This document shows positions 1 to 8,852 of a DNA stretch of 9,949 nucleotides, piece by piece. Source of the stretch: Candidatus Binatia bacterium (GTDB lineage Bacteria > Desulfobacterota_B > Binatia > UBA9968 > JAJDTQ01); the NCBI GenBank assembly GCA_022827045.1, contig JAJDTQ010000103.1, forward strand, positions 1 to 9,949, read 5' to 3'. The translations under genes and the position numbers were made by a program. Each line of letters begins with the position of its first letter. The first letter of the stretch is position 1. The notes under the pieces were generated by a model, which was not told the origin of the DNA, ran no database searches, and saw only the letters and a list, made by a program, of their open reading frames with translations.

Positions 1-114
1 TTGTTGTCGGCAAGGCGCGATGACGAGCAGTGGCGTGCACCACGCGAGGAAGAGCAACGCAGCTGACGGCAAAAAAGACAAGCAAATTATGCCACTTATT
101 TACGGGACGCGACA

Positions 115-1050
115 CTAGCTGTCCCGCTCCGTGAGCAGGCGTCCCAGGGCCTTGAGACCGTCTCGCGCGTCGGATCCGGGCAACTTGTCGATCTCCCGGG
201 CCGCCATCAGCGCGTACTTGCGGGAGAAGCTTCTGGCCCGCTCGATGACCGTGCCGTTGCCCATGGCGTCCAGCGCCCGCTGTATGTCGTTTTCCGTGGG
301 AGTCGGCGACTGGAAGACCCGGCTCACGGTCTGGTGTCCGTCCAGCAGGGACAGGACGATGGGCAGGGAAGGGTTGCCGTCGCGAAGGTCCATGCCGATG
401 GACTTACCAAGCAGTTTGCGTCTTCCCACCACGTCGAGGACATCGTCCATCATCTGAAAAGCGATGCCGAGGTTGAGTCCGAAGTTGCCCGACACCTCCA
501 CCTGTTCGGCGCTCGCGCCGGCGATGTACGCCCCCAGCCTGGCGCCGGTCTGAAACAGCGAGGCGGTCTTTCGTTCGACGATATCGAGATAGTCCTTGGC
601 GGTGACGGCGCGGTTGCGGTTGAAGGATCCCTGCAGGATCTCACCCTCGGTGAGGCTGGTGCACGCGTCCGCGGTCCACTGGACCACCGTGTCGTCGAAC
701 TTGCCCGCGAACTCGAAGGCCTTGATGAACAGGAAGTCTCCGGCGACCAGCGTGCGCGCGAGCCCGTAACGCTTGTAGGCGGATACCTTCCCACGCCTGA
801 ATTCGGCTCCGTCGATGATGTCGTCGTGCAGCAGGGTGGCCGCGTGGATCAACTCCATGGCCGTGGCGATGTCCACCGCCTCCTCCTGCCTTTCACCGCG
901 AAAGGCGCTGAAGGTCAGGAGCGTGATCACCGGCCGGATGCGCTTGCCTCCGCTCTGGATCAGGTGCGAGGCGATCTCGGTGATCTCGGCCTCCCTGGAG
1001 CGGGTACATTCCGCGAGCTTCTGCTCCACCCAGCTCAACGGGTCGGCCAC
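115..1050 (-). CDS. Polyprenyl diphosphate synthase (long-chain, IspB/HepT-like)
   Basis: A trans-isoprenyl diphosphate synthase that condenses isopentenyl diphosphate onto an allylic primer in the cytoplasm, making the tail of quinones or a related lipid. Visible motifs are GGKRIRP (residues 34-40, substrate-binding Lys/Arg), the first aspartate-rich motif DDIID (76-80) followed by RRG, Lys161 in ERKTASLF, and the second aspartate-rich motif DDVLD (202-206). The residue five before the first Asp motif is a small Ala, which in this family favours long chains; the exact product length cannot be read, so no symbol is given. The 311-residue length is slightly short. The start is GTG at 1050 with no Shine-Dalgarno; it is the only ATG/GTG/TTG after the in-frame stop at 1162-1164. 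The reading frame upstream still looks family-like (DPYSLVADPL), so the true N-terminus may be longer. It lies downstream of tRNA-Leu on the same strand. Confidence 0.93.
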   Translation of the reverse strand: MADPLSWVEQKLAECTRSREAEITEIASHLIQSGGKRIRPVITLLTFSAFRGERQEEAVDIATAMELIHAATLLHDDIIDGAEFRRGKVSAYKRYGLARTLVAGDFLFIKAFEFAGKFDDTVVQWTADACTSLTEGEILQGSFNRNRAVTAKDYLDIVERKTASLFQTGARLGAYIAGASAEQVEVSGNFGLNLGIAFQMMDDVLDVVGRRKLLGKSIGMDLRDGNPSLPIVLSLLDGHQTVSRVFQSPTPTENDIQRALDAMGNGTVIERARSFSRKYALMAAREIDKLPGSDARDGLKALGRLLTERDS

Positions 1051-1244
1051 GAGGCTGTATGGGTCGATGAAATCGCAGGGAATTTGCGACTCTTCGGTAC
1101 TGGAGGTCAGAAAGCCCTGTGGATTTCTCTCGTGCTGTTGCTGGGGCAGAAGTGGCTCCGTTCAGGCTGGCGTTTCAGTAGAGATTGCACAAATCCACTG
1201 TGAGGTCAAGGTGACACCGGCTCACCGGAACGCGTGGCGGATGT

Positions 1245-1332
1245 TGGTGCGAAAGGGGGGAATTGAACCCCCACGGGATTGCTCCCACAGGATCCTGAAT
1301 CCTGCGCGTCTACCAAATTCCGCCACTTTCGC
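1245..1332 (-). tRNA. tRNA-Leu (anticodon CAG)
   Basis: The minus strand folds as a class II tRNA of 88 nt with an encoded CCA. The acceptor stem GCGAAAG (1326-1332) pairs with CTTTCGC (1249-1255), followed by A73 and CCA (1245-1247). The D-arm contains GCGG...GGTAGACGC. The anticodon stem CAGGA/TCCTG (1300-1304 with 1288-1292) closes the loop TTCAGGA, giving anticodon CAG at 1295-1297, which reads CUG. A long variable arm (TGGGA-GCAA-TCCC) and a T-arm GGGGG-TTCAATT-CCCCC complete the fold, as expected for leucine. CUG is a favoured leucine codon in GC-rich genomes such as this one. Confidence 0.97.
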
Positions 1333-1347
1333 ACGCCGGGGAAAGAT

Positions 1348-1379
1348 TCTATATGTATCAGTGGCTCCGGCCTTGTCAA
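1348..1379 (-). promoter_or_regulatory. Probable sigma-70 promoter of tRNA-Leu
   Basis: On the minus strand a perfect TTGACA (-35) occupies 1374-1379. It is followed by an AT-rich stretch ending in TATAGA (1348-1353) as the likely -10. The spacing is about 20 nt for that hexamer, which is long; the overlapping CATATA would give 18. A transcript starting about 7 nt after the -10 would have a leader of roughly 8 nt before the mature tRNA 5' end. The -35 overlaps the edge of a 16-bp tandem repeat. Confidence 0.55.
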
Positions 1380-1409
1380 GTTCGCAGGACCGAAAGTTCG
1401 TAGGACCGA
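1378..1409. repeat. Two tandem 16-bp direct repeats
   Basis: AAGTTCGCAGGACCGA at 1378-1393 is followed without a gap by AAGTTCGTAGGACCGA at 1394-1409, identical at 15 of 16 positions. The pair sits between the divergently oriented tRNA-Leu and the receiver-like gene at 1441. Its first two bases overlap the tRNA -35 box. It may be a tandem protein-binding site or simply a local duplication; the sequence alone does not decide. Confidence 0.75.
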
Positions 1410-1440
1410 TTCTTGTCTGCTACCATGAGACGTCGGTGAA

Positions 1441-1887
1441 ATGGCCAGCATCCTTATCATCGAGAGCCATCCGATCCTGCGCGAGGCCCTGCGGCAATTC
1501 CTGTTTCCGGAGCATCAGACCGTAGTGCGGGAGGGTTGGTCCGTCCCGGCGGATCTCAAGGGTCACGACCTCGTCATCGTCGACCGCGAGAGCGTCGAGG
1601 GTGGCGGCGCCGCCGATGAGCTGTTGCGGGCGCTTCAGCGCCTCAAGATTCCCAGCGTATGGCTTCACCAGGGACCGCCGCCTTCGCTCAAGCCTGCCCG
1701 GCTGACCGCGGCCGTGGCCAAGCCTTTGGAAGGCCCCGCTCTTGAAGCCGCAATGCGGTCATTGCTGGGAAATACGTCGCCGTCGGGAGACGATGTTTCG
1801 GGAGCCGATCCCGCCGACGGCGAGATCATCGAGTTGACGGAGGTCGTGGAGGAACCGGGCTCGGAAAAGCCCTCCGGTAACAGGTAG
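1441..1887 (+). CDS. Degenerate receiver-domain-like protein with acidic tail
   Basis: A 148-residue protein whose first ~110 residues resemble a CheY-like receiver fold: a hydrophobic first strand (ILIIES, 4-9), a third strand ending in Asp48 (DLVIVD) where the phospho-accepting Asp would lie, and Lys94-Pro95 (AKPLE) matching the conserved Lys of receivers. The usual acidic pair after strand one is reduced to E8-S9, and the switch Thr/Ser after strand four is replaced (VWLHQG), so normal phosphorylation signalling is doubtful. Residues 111-148 form a polar, probably disordered tail with the short motif [10 protein letters not shown] (129-138). There is no output domain. The start at 1441 has GGTGA just upstream with very short spacing. 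The function is not recognised; the receiver-like assignment is by motif reading only. It precedes valS by 83 nt. Confidence 0.65.
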   Translation: MASILIIESHPILREALRQFLFPEHQTVVREGWSVPADLKGHDLVIVDRESVEGGGAADELLRALQRLKIPSVWLHQGPPPSLKPARLTAAVAKPLEGPALEAAMRSLLGNTSPSGDDVSGADPADGEIIELTEVVEEPGSEKPSGNR

Positions 1888-1910
1888 GGAGGGTTTCAAG
1901 CCTGCCCGTG

Positions 1911-1936
1911 GCCGCGTCCCGCGAACGCGGGGCGGC
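1911..1936 (+). other. GC-rich hairpin in the valS leader
   Basis: GCCGC (1911-1915) pairs with GCGGC (1932-1936), and CCCGCG (1918-1923) pairs with CGCGGG (1926-1931), leaving a two-base bulge (GT, 1916-1917) and a nominal AA loop (in practice the closing C-G pair opens to give four). The 11-bp stem ends 34 nt before the valS ATG. There is no following T-run, so it is not a standard intrinsic terminator. It could shape the valS mRNA leader or stabilise the end of the upstream transcript. Confidence 0.5.
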
Positions 1937-1970
1937 ACAGCGCCGAAAACAGAGCACGGATAGGAGTCGC

Positions 1971-4702
<2,732 letters not shown>

Positions 4703-4720
4703 CGGCGGCGCGCTCGCGGG

Positions 4721-4758
4721 GGACGAACGGAGGGAGCCGTCCAACAACCCGTTCGTCC
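4721..4758. repeat. Inverted repeat downstream of valS
   Basis: GGACGAACGG (4721-4730) and CCGTTCGTCC (4749-4758) are perfect 10-base inverted repeats around an 18-base loop. A transcript could fold here 18 nt after the valS stop. There is no T-tract, so a rho-independent terminator is not supported. The right arm runs into the dispersed repeat starting at 4755. Confidence 0.6.
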
Positions 4759-4786
4759 TGAGTGTAGCGAAGCGAAGTCGAAGGAC
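4755..4786 (-). repeat. Dispersed intergenic repeat, copy 1
   Basis: Read on the minus strand this begins GTCCTTCGACTTCGCTTCG and matches the plus strand at 9915-9946 at 29 of 32 positions, the first 19 bases being identical. The ends GTCCT/AGGAC (4755-4759, 4782-4786) are complementary, giving an imperfect palindrome like those of REP-type elements. It fills most of the valS-birA gap (4703-4801), which otherwise holds no gene I can support. Confidence 0.7.
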
Positions 4787-4801
4787 AATCCGATTACGAG
4801 G

Positions 4802-5653
4802 ATGGGCTCCCAGCCCGGTCTCCACACCATGTCTTCCGCAGAGCAGCACTCCGGCCGCGACGTGCTGACCGCCGCGCGGATCCGCCGGGGCCTCGGAACC
4901 AGGCGGCTGGGCGGCCGCATCGACGTCCATCCGGAGCTGGAGTCCACCAACCGGACCGCCCACGCGCTGGCGGAAGCGGGCGAGCCGGAGGGCGCGGTCG
5001 TCATCGCCGAAGCGCAGACCCGGGGGCAGGGAAGGCTGGGGCGGCACTGGGTTTCCCCCGCGCATCTCAACCTTTACGTTTCCTTCATCCTGCGCCCCCG
5101 GCTGGATCCCGCGGAGTCGGCGAAGACGACGCTGCTGGCCGCGGTGGCGGTGGCGGACACCCTGGCGGAGCAGGCTTCGTGTGCGCCCCGGATCAAGTGG
5201 CCCAACGACGTGCTCCTGCGCGGCAGAAAGGTGGCCGGCATCCTGAGCGAGCTGGCCTGCGAGCCCGGCCGTACCCTGTTCGTGATCGTCGGCATCGGCG
5301 TCAACCTGAACTTCCCGCGGGCGCTCATGTCTCCGGACATCCGCGACCGCGCCACGTCGGTGATGGAGGAGCTCGGCGCCCTTGTCGACCGCGTGCTGTT
5401 CACGCAGTCTCTGGTGCGCCACCTGGAGAACCGCTATATCGAGTTCGAGGAGCGCGGGTTCGCGCCCATCGCCGACCGATGGAACGAGCACGCGCGCATG
5501 GACGGACAATGGGTGCGGGCGCGCACGCCGGAGGAGGAGCTGGTGGGGCGGGTGCGGGAACTGGACGGCGACGGGTTCCTGGTGTTGGAGTGCAGCGACG
5601 GCCGCACCGAGCGGGTGGTGAGCGGAGATGTTTTCCTGATGGAAGGACAATAG
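4802..5653 (+). CDS. birA: Biotin--[acetyl-CoA-carboxylase] ligase, catalytic domain only
   Basis: Activates biotin to biotinyl-5'-AMP and transfers it to the lysine of biotin carboxyl carrier proteins. Motifs present: ESTN (47-50), the biotinyl-AMP loop RGQGRLGRHW (74-83), KWPND with the catalytic-site Lys132, the GRKVAGIL strand, and GIGVNLN (164-170). The C-terminal small domain ends in RVVSGDVFLMEG. The catalytic region starts within about 25 residues of the N-terminus, so the winged-helix DNA-binding domain of E. coli-type BirA is absent; the protein should be a ligase but not a biotin-operon repressor. The start is uncertain: ATG 4802 has GAGG directly against it with no spacing, ATG 4829 has no Shine-Dalgarno, and the first ~20 residues look non-conserved. 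Its stop abuts coaX. Confidence 0.93.
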   Translation: MGSQPGLHTMSSAEQHSGRDVLTAARIRRGLGTRRLGGRIDVHPELESTNRTAHALAEAGEPEGAVVIAEAQTRGQGRLGRHWVSPAHLNLYVSFILRPRLDPAESAKTTLLAAVAVADTLAEQASCAPRIKWPNDVLLRGRKVAGILSELACEPGRTLFVIVGIGVNLNFPRALMSPDIRDRATSVMEELGALVDRVLFTQSLVRHLENRYIEFEERGFAPIADRWNEHARMDGQWVRARTPEEELVGRVRELDGDGFLVLECSDGRTERVVSGDVFLMEGQ

Positions 5654-6448
5654 ATGCTGCTGGCCATCGACATCGGAAACAGCAACATGGTGCTGGGCGT
5701 CTATCGGGGCCGCGAGCTGGTGACGCACTGGCGCCTGGTGACCCAGCCGGAACGCACGGTGGACGAATACGGCGCCCTCATCGGTCACCTCGCCGCCGCC
5801 CGGGACATCGGCAGCGACGCCATCGACGCCATCATCGTTTCCTGCGTCGTTCCGCCCATGGTGGGCATGATCGACGAGTTGGGGCGGAAGTTCTTCGGCG
5901 TCAAGCCGTTGCTGGTGGGTCCGGGGCTCAGGACCGGAATGCCGATCCTCTACGACAGTCCTCAGGACGTCGGCGCGGACCGGATCGCCAACGGGGTCGC
6001 CGCCTATGAGCGCTTCGGCGCTGCCTGCGTGGTCATCGACTTCGGCACTGCCACCACGTTCGACTGCGTGTCCGACAAGGGAGAGTACCTGGGGGGCTTG
6101 ATCGCTCCCGGCATGATGATCGCCGTCGAAGCGCTGTTCCAGCGCGCCTCGAAGCTTCCACGCGTGGAGGTGCTGGCTCCCTCGAGCGTCATCGGCAAAT
6201 CCACCGTCCACTCCATCCAGTCGGGCATCTACTATGGATACGTGGGCCTGGTGGACGGCATCGTTCACCGCATCGAGAGGGAGAACCGGATCAAGGCGAA
6301 GGTGGTGGCCACCGGCGGCGTGGCGTCGCTCATCGCCCACGAGTCCACCGTCATCGAAGACGTGGACGAATTCTTGACGTTGGAAGGGTTACGGCTTATT
6401 TACGAGAAGAATGCGGCTCCCTCGCCGCGCAAGCGGAGGTCTCCATAA
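5654..6448 (+). CDS. coaX: Type III pantothenate kinase
   Basis: Phosphorylates pantothenate, the first step of coenzyme A synthesis, in the cytoplasm. The 264-residue length is typical. The ASKHA-type fold is shown by the N-terminal phosphate-binding motif AIDIGNSN (4-11, Asp6), the pantothenate-site GADR (107-110, with Asp109 the expected catalytic base), the second phosphate loop DFGTATTFD (129-137), and GGLIAPG (147-153). The C-terminus has the usual LTLEGLRLIYE. ATG 5654 immediately follows the birA stop, with GGAAGG at 5641-5646 seven bases upstream, so translation is probably coupled to birA. Pairing of birA and coaX is common in bacteria. The last codons carry a GGAGGT that serves a possible small ORF starting at 6448. 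Confidence 0.96.
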   Translation: MLLAIDIGNSNMVLGVYRGRELVTHWRLVTQPERTVDEYGALIGHLAAARDIGSDAIDAIIVSCVVPPMVGMIDELGRKFFGVKPLLVGPGLRTGMPILYDSPQDVGADRIANGVAAYERFGAACVVIDFGTATTFDCVSDKGEYLGGLIAPGMMIAVEALFQRASKLPRVEVLAPSSVIGKSTVHSIQSGIYYGYVGLVDGIVHRIERENRIKAKVVATGGVASLIAHESTVIEDVDEFLTLEGLRLIYEKNAAPSPRKRRSP

Positions 6449-6510
6449 TGAGCGGGACGGAGCCGTTCGGAAGTCAGTTCAAGGGGAGGTCGACACATGG
6501 CTGCGATTGA
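6448..6510 (+). CDS. Possible 20-codon ORF linking coaX and the EF-G-like gene
   Basis: An ATG at 6448-6450 overlaps the coaX stop (TAATG). GGAGGT at 6435-6440 lies seven bases upstream, an ideal Shine-Dalgarno. The frame (beginning MSGTEPFG) stops at TGA 6508-6510, past the ATG of the next gene at 6497 in a different frame. This could be a coupling or leader ORF controlling the downstream GTPase. It could also be chance, since the GGAGGT is made of the CGG AGG codons of coaX. No function or homologue is recognised. Confidence 0.25.
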   Translation: MSGTEPFGSQFKGRSTHGCD

Positions 6511-8578
6511 GGCTGCCCAGTTGCGGAACGTCGGATTGCTGGGGCATCGGGGCGCGGGAAAGACGTCGCTGGGCGAGGCGATGCTGTTCGCGGCGGGCCG
6601 TACGAACCGGCTGGGCCGGGTGGAGGACGGGACGTCGGCGTTCGACCACGAGCCCGAGGAGATCAACCGGCAGGTTTCCATTTCCACGGCCTTTCACTCT
6701 CTCGAATGGAAAAAGAGCACGTGCGTCGTGGTGGATACGCCCGGTTTCGCCACCTTCCTGCCCGAGACGATTCACTCGCTGGCGGGTTTCGGCGGCGCGA
6801 TCTTCGTGCTTCACGCCGGCGCCGGCCTGCGGGTGGAGACGGAGCGGCTCTGGGGCTACGCGGCGGAGCGCGGGATGCCGCGCATTCTCTTCGTCAACCG
6901 GATGGACCGGGAAGAAACCGATCCGGTGGAAGCGGTGGACGCCATCGCGGGGGAACTAGGGGTCAAGGGGATCCACGTGCAACTCCCCATGGGCCACGGC
7001 GAGAGCTTCCGCGGGGTCGTCGACCTGATCCGCATGAAGGCGGTGTGCGTCGACGGCGACGGCAAGGAGACCGAGGAAGACATACCCGCGGAGTTCCAGG
7101 AACGGGCCGAGGAAATGCGCATCGGCCTCATGGAGAACGTGGCCGAAACCCAGGACGCGCTGCTCGAGAAGTACCTCGAAGGCCAGGAGCTCACCGCCGA
7201 GGAGATGTCGGACGGCCTGCGCGAGGGCGTCCGCGCGGGTACGCTGTTCCCGGTCCTCTACGGCTCGGCGAGCCGCGGGGCGGGTGTCGCGGCGTTGCTC
7301 GACGCGGCGGTGGAATGGCTGCCCTCGCCGCTGGATGAGCCGGCGGCGGAGGGGAACAACCCGGTATCGGGGGACGCCGAGTCCCGCGCCAAGGCCGCGG
7401 ACGCTCCGCTTTCCGCGTTCGTGTTCAAGACCATCGTGGATCCGTTCGCCGGCCGGCTGTCCATCATGCGGGTGTTGTCGGGTACGGTCCGCGCCGACAG
7501 CACGGTCTACAACCCGCGCAAGGACGCCAAGGAGAGGATCACCCACCTGTTCCGGCCGGAGGGCGCCAAGCAGGAAGAGGTGTCCGCGGCCGGCGTCGGC
7601 GAGATCGTCGCCGCCGCCAAGCTCAAGGACGTGGCTTCCGGCGACACGCTGTGCGAGGAGTCCGCTCCCATCGAGTACCCCAGGCCGGTGGAGTTCAGCC
7701 CGTCCATTTCCTTCGCGCTCTCCCCCAAGACCCGCGCGGACGAGGACAAGGTCCCCCAGGGACTCCAGCGACTGATGGAGGAGGACCCCTCCATCCGCAT
7801 GCACCGCGACGACCAGACCCGCGAGTTCATCCTCTCGGGCACCGGCCAGCTCCACATCGAGGTGGTCGTGGACAAGCTCAAGCGCAAGTACGGCGCCGAG
7901 GTGGAGCTCAAGGCGCCCAAGGTCCCCTACCGGGAAACCATCCGTGCGTCCGCCAGCGCGCAGGGGAAGTACAAGAAGCAGTCCGGCGGGCGCGGCCAGT
8001 ACGGCGACACCTGGCTCAAGATCGAGCCCATGGCGCGGGGCAAGGGCTTCGAGTTCGTGGACAAGATCGTCGGCGGCGCCATCCCGCGCAACTACATTCC
8101 CGCGGTGGAGAAGGGCATCGTCGAGACCATGTCCGGCGGCTATCTGGCCGGCTATCCCATCATGGACGTGCGCGCGACCCTCTATGACGGCTCCTTCCAT
8201 TCGGTGGACTCCTCGGACATGGCGTTCAAGATCGCCGCATCCATGGGCTTCAAGAACGCCATGGAGGCGGCCAAGCCGGTGATCCTGGAACCGGTGATGT
8301 CCATGGAGGTGTCGGTGCCGGACGAGTGCATGGGCGACGTCATCGGCGACCTGAACAGCCGCCGCGGCAAGGTGCTGGGCGTGGACGCCAAGGGCCACAG
8401 CCAGATCATCAAGGCCCAGGTGCCTATGTCGGAGGTGCTCCGGTATGCGTCGGATCTGCGCTCCATGACCAGCGGCAGAGGAGAATTCCAGTCGGAGTTC
8501 TCGCACTACGAGGAGCTGCCGCCGCATCTGATGGAGAAGGTGCAGGCCGAAGCCAAGGCCGAGGCCGCCGGGGACTAG
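6497..8578 (+). CDS. fusA: Elongation factor G-like translational GTPase (EF-G2-like)
   Basis: A 693-residue GTPase with EF-G domain order. G1 is GHRGAGKT (16-23), G3 DTPGF (80-84), G4 NRMD (134-137) and G5 GSAS (from 256), followed by domain II, then domain IV with SGGRGQYGD, GGAIPRNYIPAVEKG and DGSFHSVDSSD (tip His568), and a domain V ending in FSHYEELP. It departs from canonical EF-G: G1 is not AHIDAGKTT, the switch I RGITI is replaced by NRQVSIS (57-63), the catalytic His of DTPGH is Phe84, and NKMD is NRMD. These features match the EF-G-like paralogue group rather than the main translocase, although the domain IV tip is intact. GGAGGT at 6485-6490 sets the ATG. No ribosomal protein genes or tuf are nearby, which also fits a paralogue. 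The symbol marks the family; the role in translocation or ribosome recycling is not established here. Confidence 0.88.
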   Translation: MAAIEAAQLRNVGLLGHRGAGKTSLGEAMLFAAGRTNRLGRVEDGTSAFDHEPEEINRQVSISTAFHSLEWKKSTCVVVDTPGFATFLPETIHSLAGFGGAIFVLHAGAGLRVETERLWGYAAERGMPRILFVNRMDREETDPVEAVDAIAGELGVKGIHVQLPMGHGESFRGVVDLIRMKAVCVDGDGKETEEDIPAEFQERAEEMRIGLMENVAETQDALLEKYLEGQELTAEEMSDGLREGVRAGTLFPVLYGSASRGAGVAALLDAAVEWLPSPLDEPAAEGNNPVSGDAESRAKAADAPLSAFVFKTIVDPFAGRLSIMRVLSGTVRADSTVYNPRKDAKERITHLFRPEGAKQEEVSAAGVGEIVAAAKLKDVASGDTLCEESAPIEYPRPVEFSPSISFALSPKTRADEDKVPQGLQRLMEEDPSIRMHRDDQTREFILSGTGQLHIEVVVDKLKRKYGAEVELKAPKVPYRETIRASASAQGKYKKQSGGRGQYGDTWLKIEPMARGKGFEFVDKIVGGAIPRNYIPAVEKGIVETMSGGYLAGYPIMDVRATLYDGSFHSVDSSDMAFKIAASMGFKNAMEAAKPVILEPVMSMEVSVPDECMGDVIGDLNSRRGKVLGVDAKGHSQIIKAQVPMSEVLRYASDLRSMTSGRGEFQSEFSHYEELPPHLMEKVQAEAKAEAAGD

Positions 8579-8605
8579 CGTCGCGTTTCGCGGCCCTTCG
8601 ACGCC

Positions 8606-8821
8606 ATGGAGAAGAGCTTCGAACAATTGTCGGCGTCGTTGCTCTACTGCGGCAAGTGCGGGCAGGCGATGCCGGTACGCGAACGGCTGCTGCTGGTCCT
8701 TCCCGACGGCGACCTCTACGACTACAGTTGCCAGCGTTGCGGCAGCTCGGTGGGCTCCCGGACCGTGAAGGCGGAGCCGGAGTCGCCGCAGGGGATCCCC
8801 CGCGTCGTGCGGGGGCTCTGA
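8606..8821 (+). CDS. Small zinc-ribbon protein, function unknown
   Basis: A 71-residue protein with two CxxCG knuckles, CGKCG (Cys15, Cys18) and CQRCG (Cys42, Cys45), separated by 23 residues. This is the layout of a four-cysteine zinc ribbon. The segment between them (RERLLLVLPDGDLYDY) looks like a beta hairpin, and residues 52-71 are a polar tail rich in Pro and charge. No signal peptide or membrane segment is seen. It starts 27 nt after the EF-G-like stop, but with no clear Shine-Dalgarno before ATG 8606, and no earlier in-frame start was found. Position suggests co-transcription with the GTPase; a nucleic-acid or protein-binding adaptor role is possible but is only inference. Confidence 0.7.
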   Translation: MEKSFEQLSASLLYCGKCGQAMPVRERLLLVLPDGDLYDYSCQRCGSSVGSRTVKAEPESPQGIPRVVRGL

Positions 8822-8852
8822 TCCTCCACCTCGACCACCCGGGACTGAATCC

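Noticed and set aside
61..114. Terminator after the polyprenyl synthase
   Set aside because: The minus strand has a T-run (TTTTTT, 71-76) but no GC-rich stem directly before it.
1204..1209. TTGACC as -35 box of a separate promoter for the polyprenyl synthase
   Set aside because: No acceptable -10 hexamer lies 16-18 bases downstream on the minus strand.
1908..1970. Upstream GTG start extending ValS by 21 residues
   Set aside because: The extension would include the leader hairpin and is not ValS-like; ATG 1971 has AGGAG at proper spacing and begins a typical ValS N-terminus.
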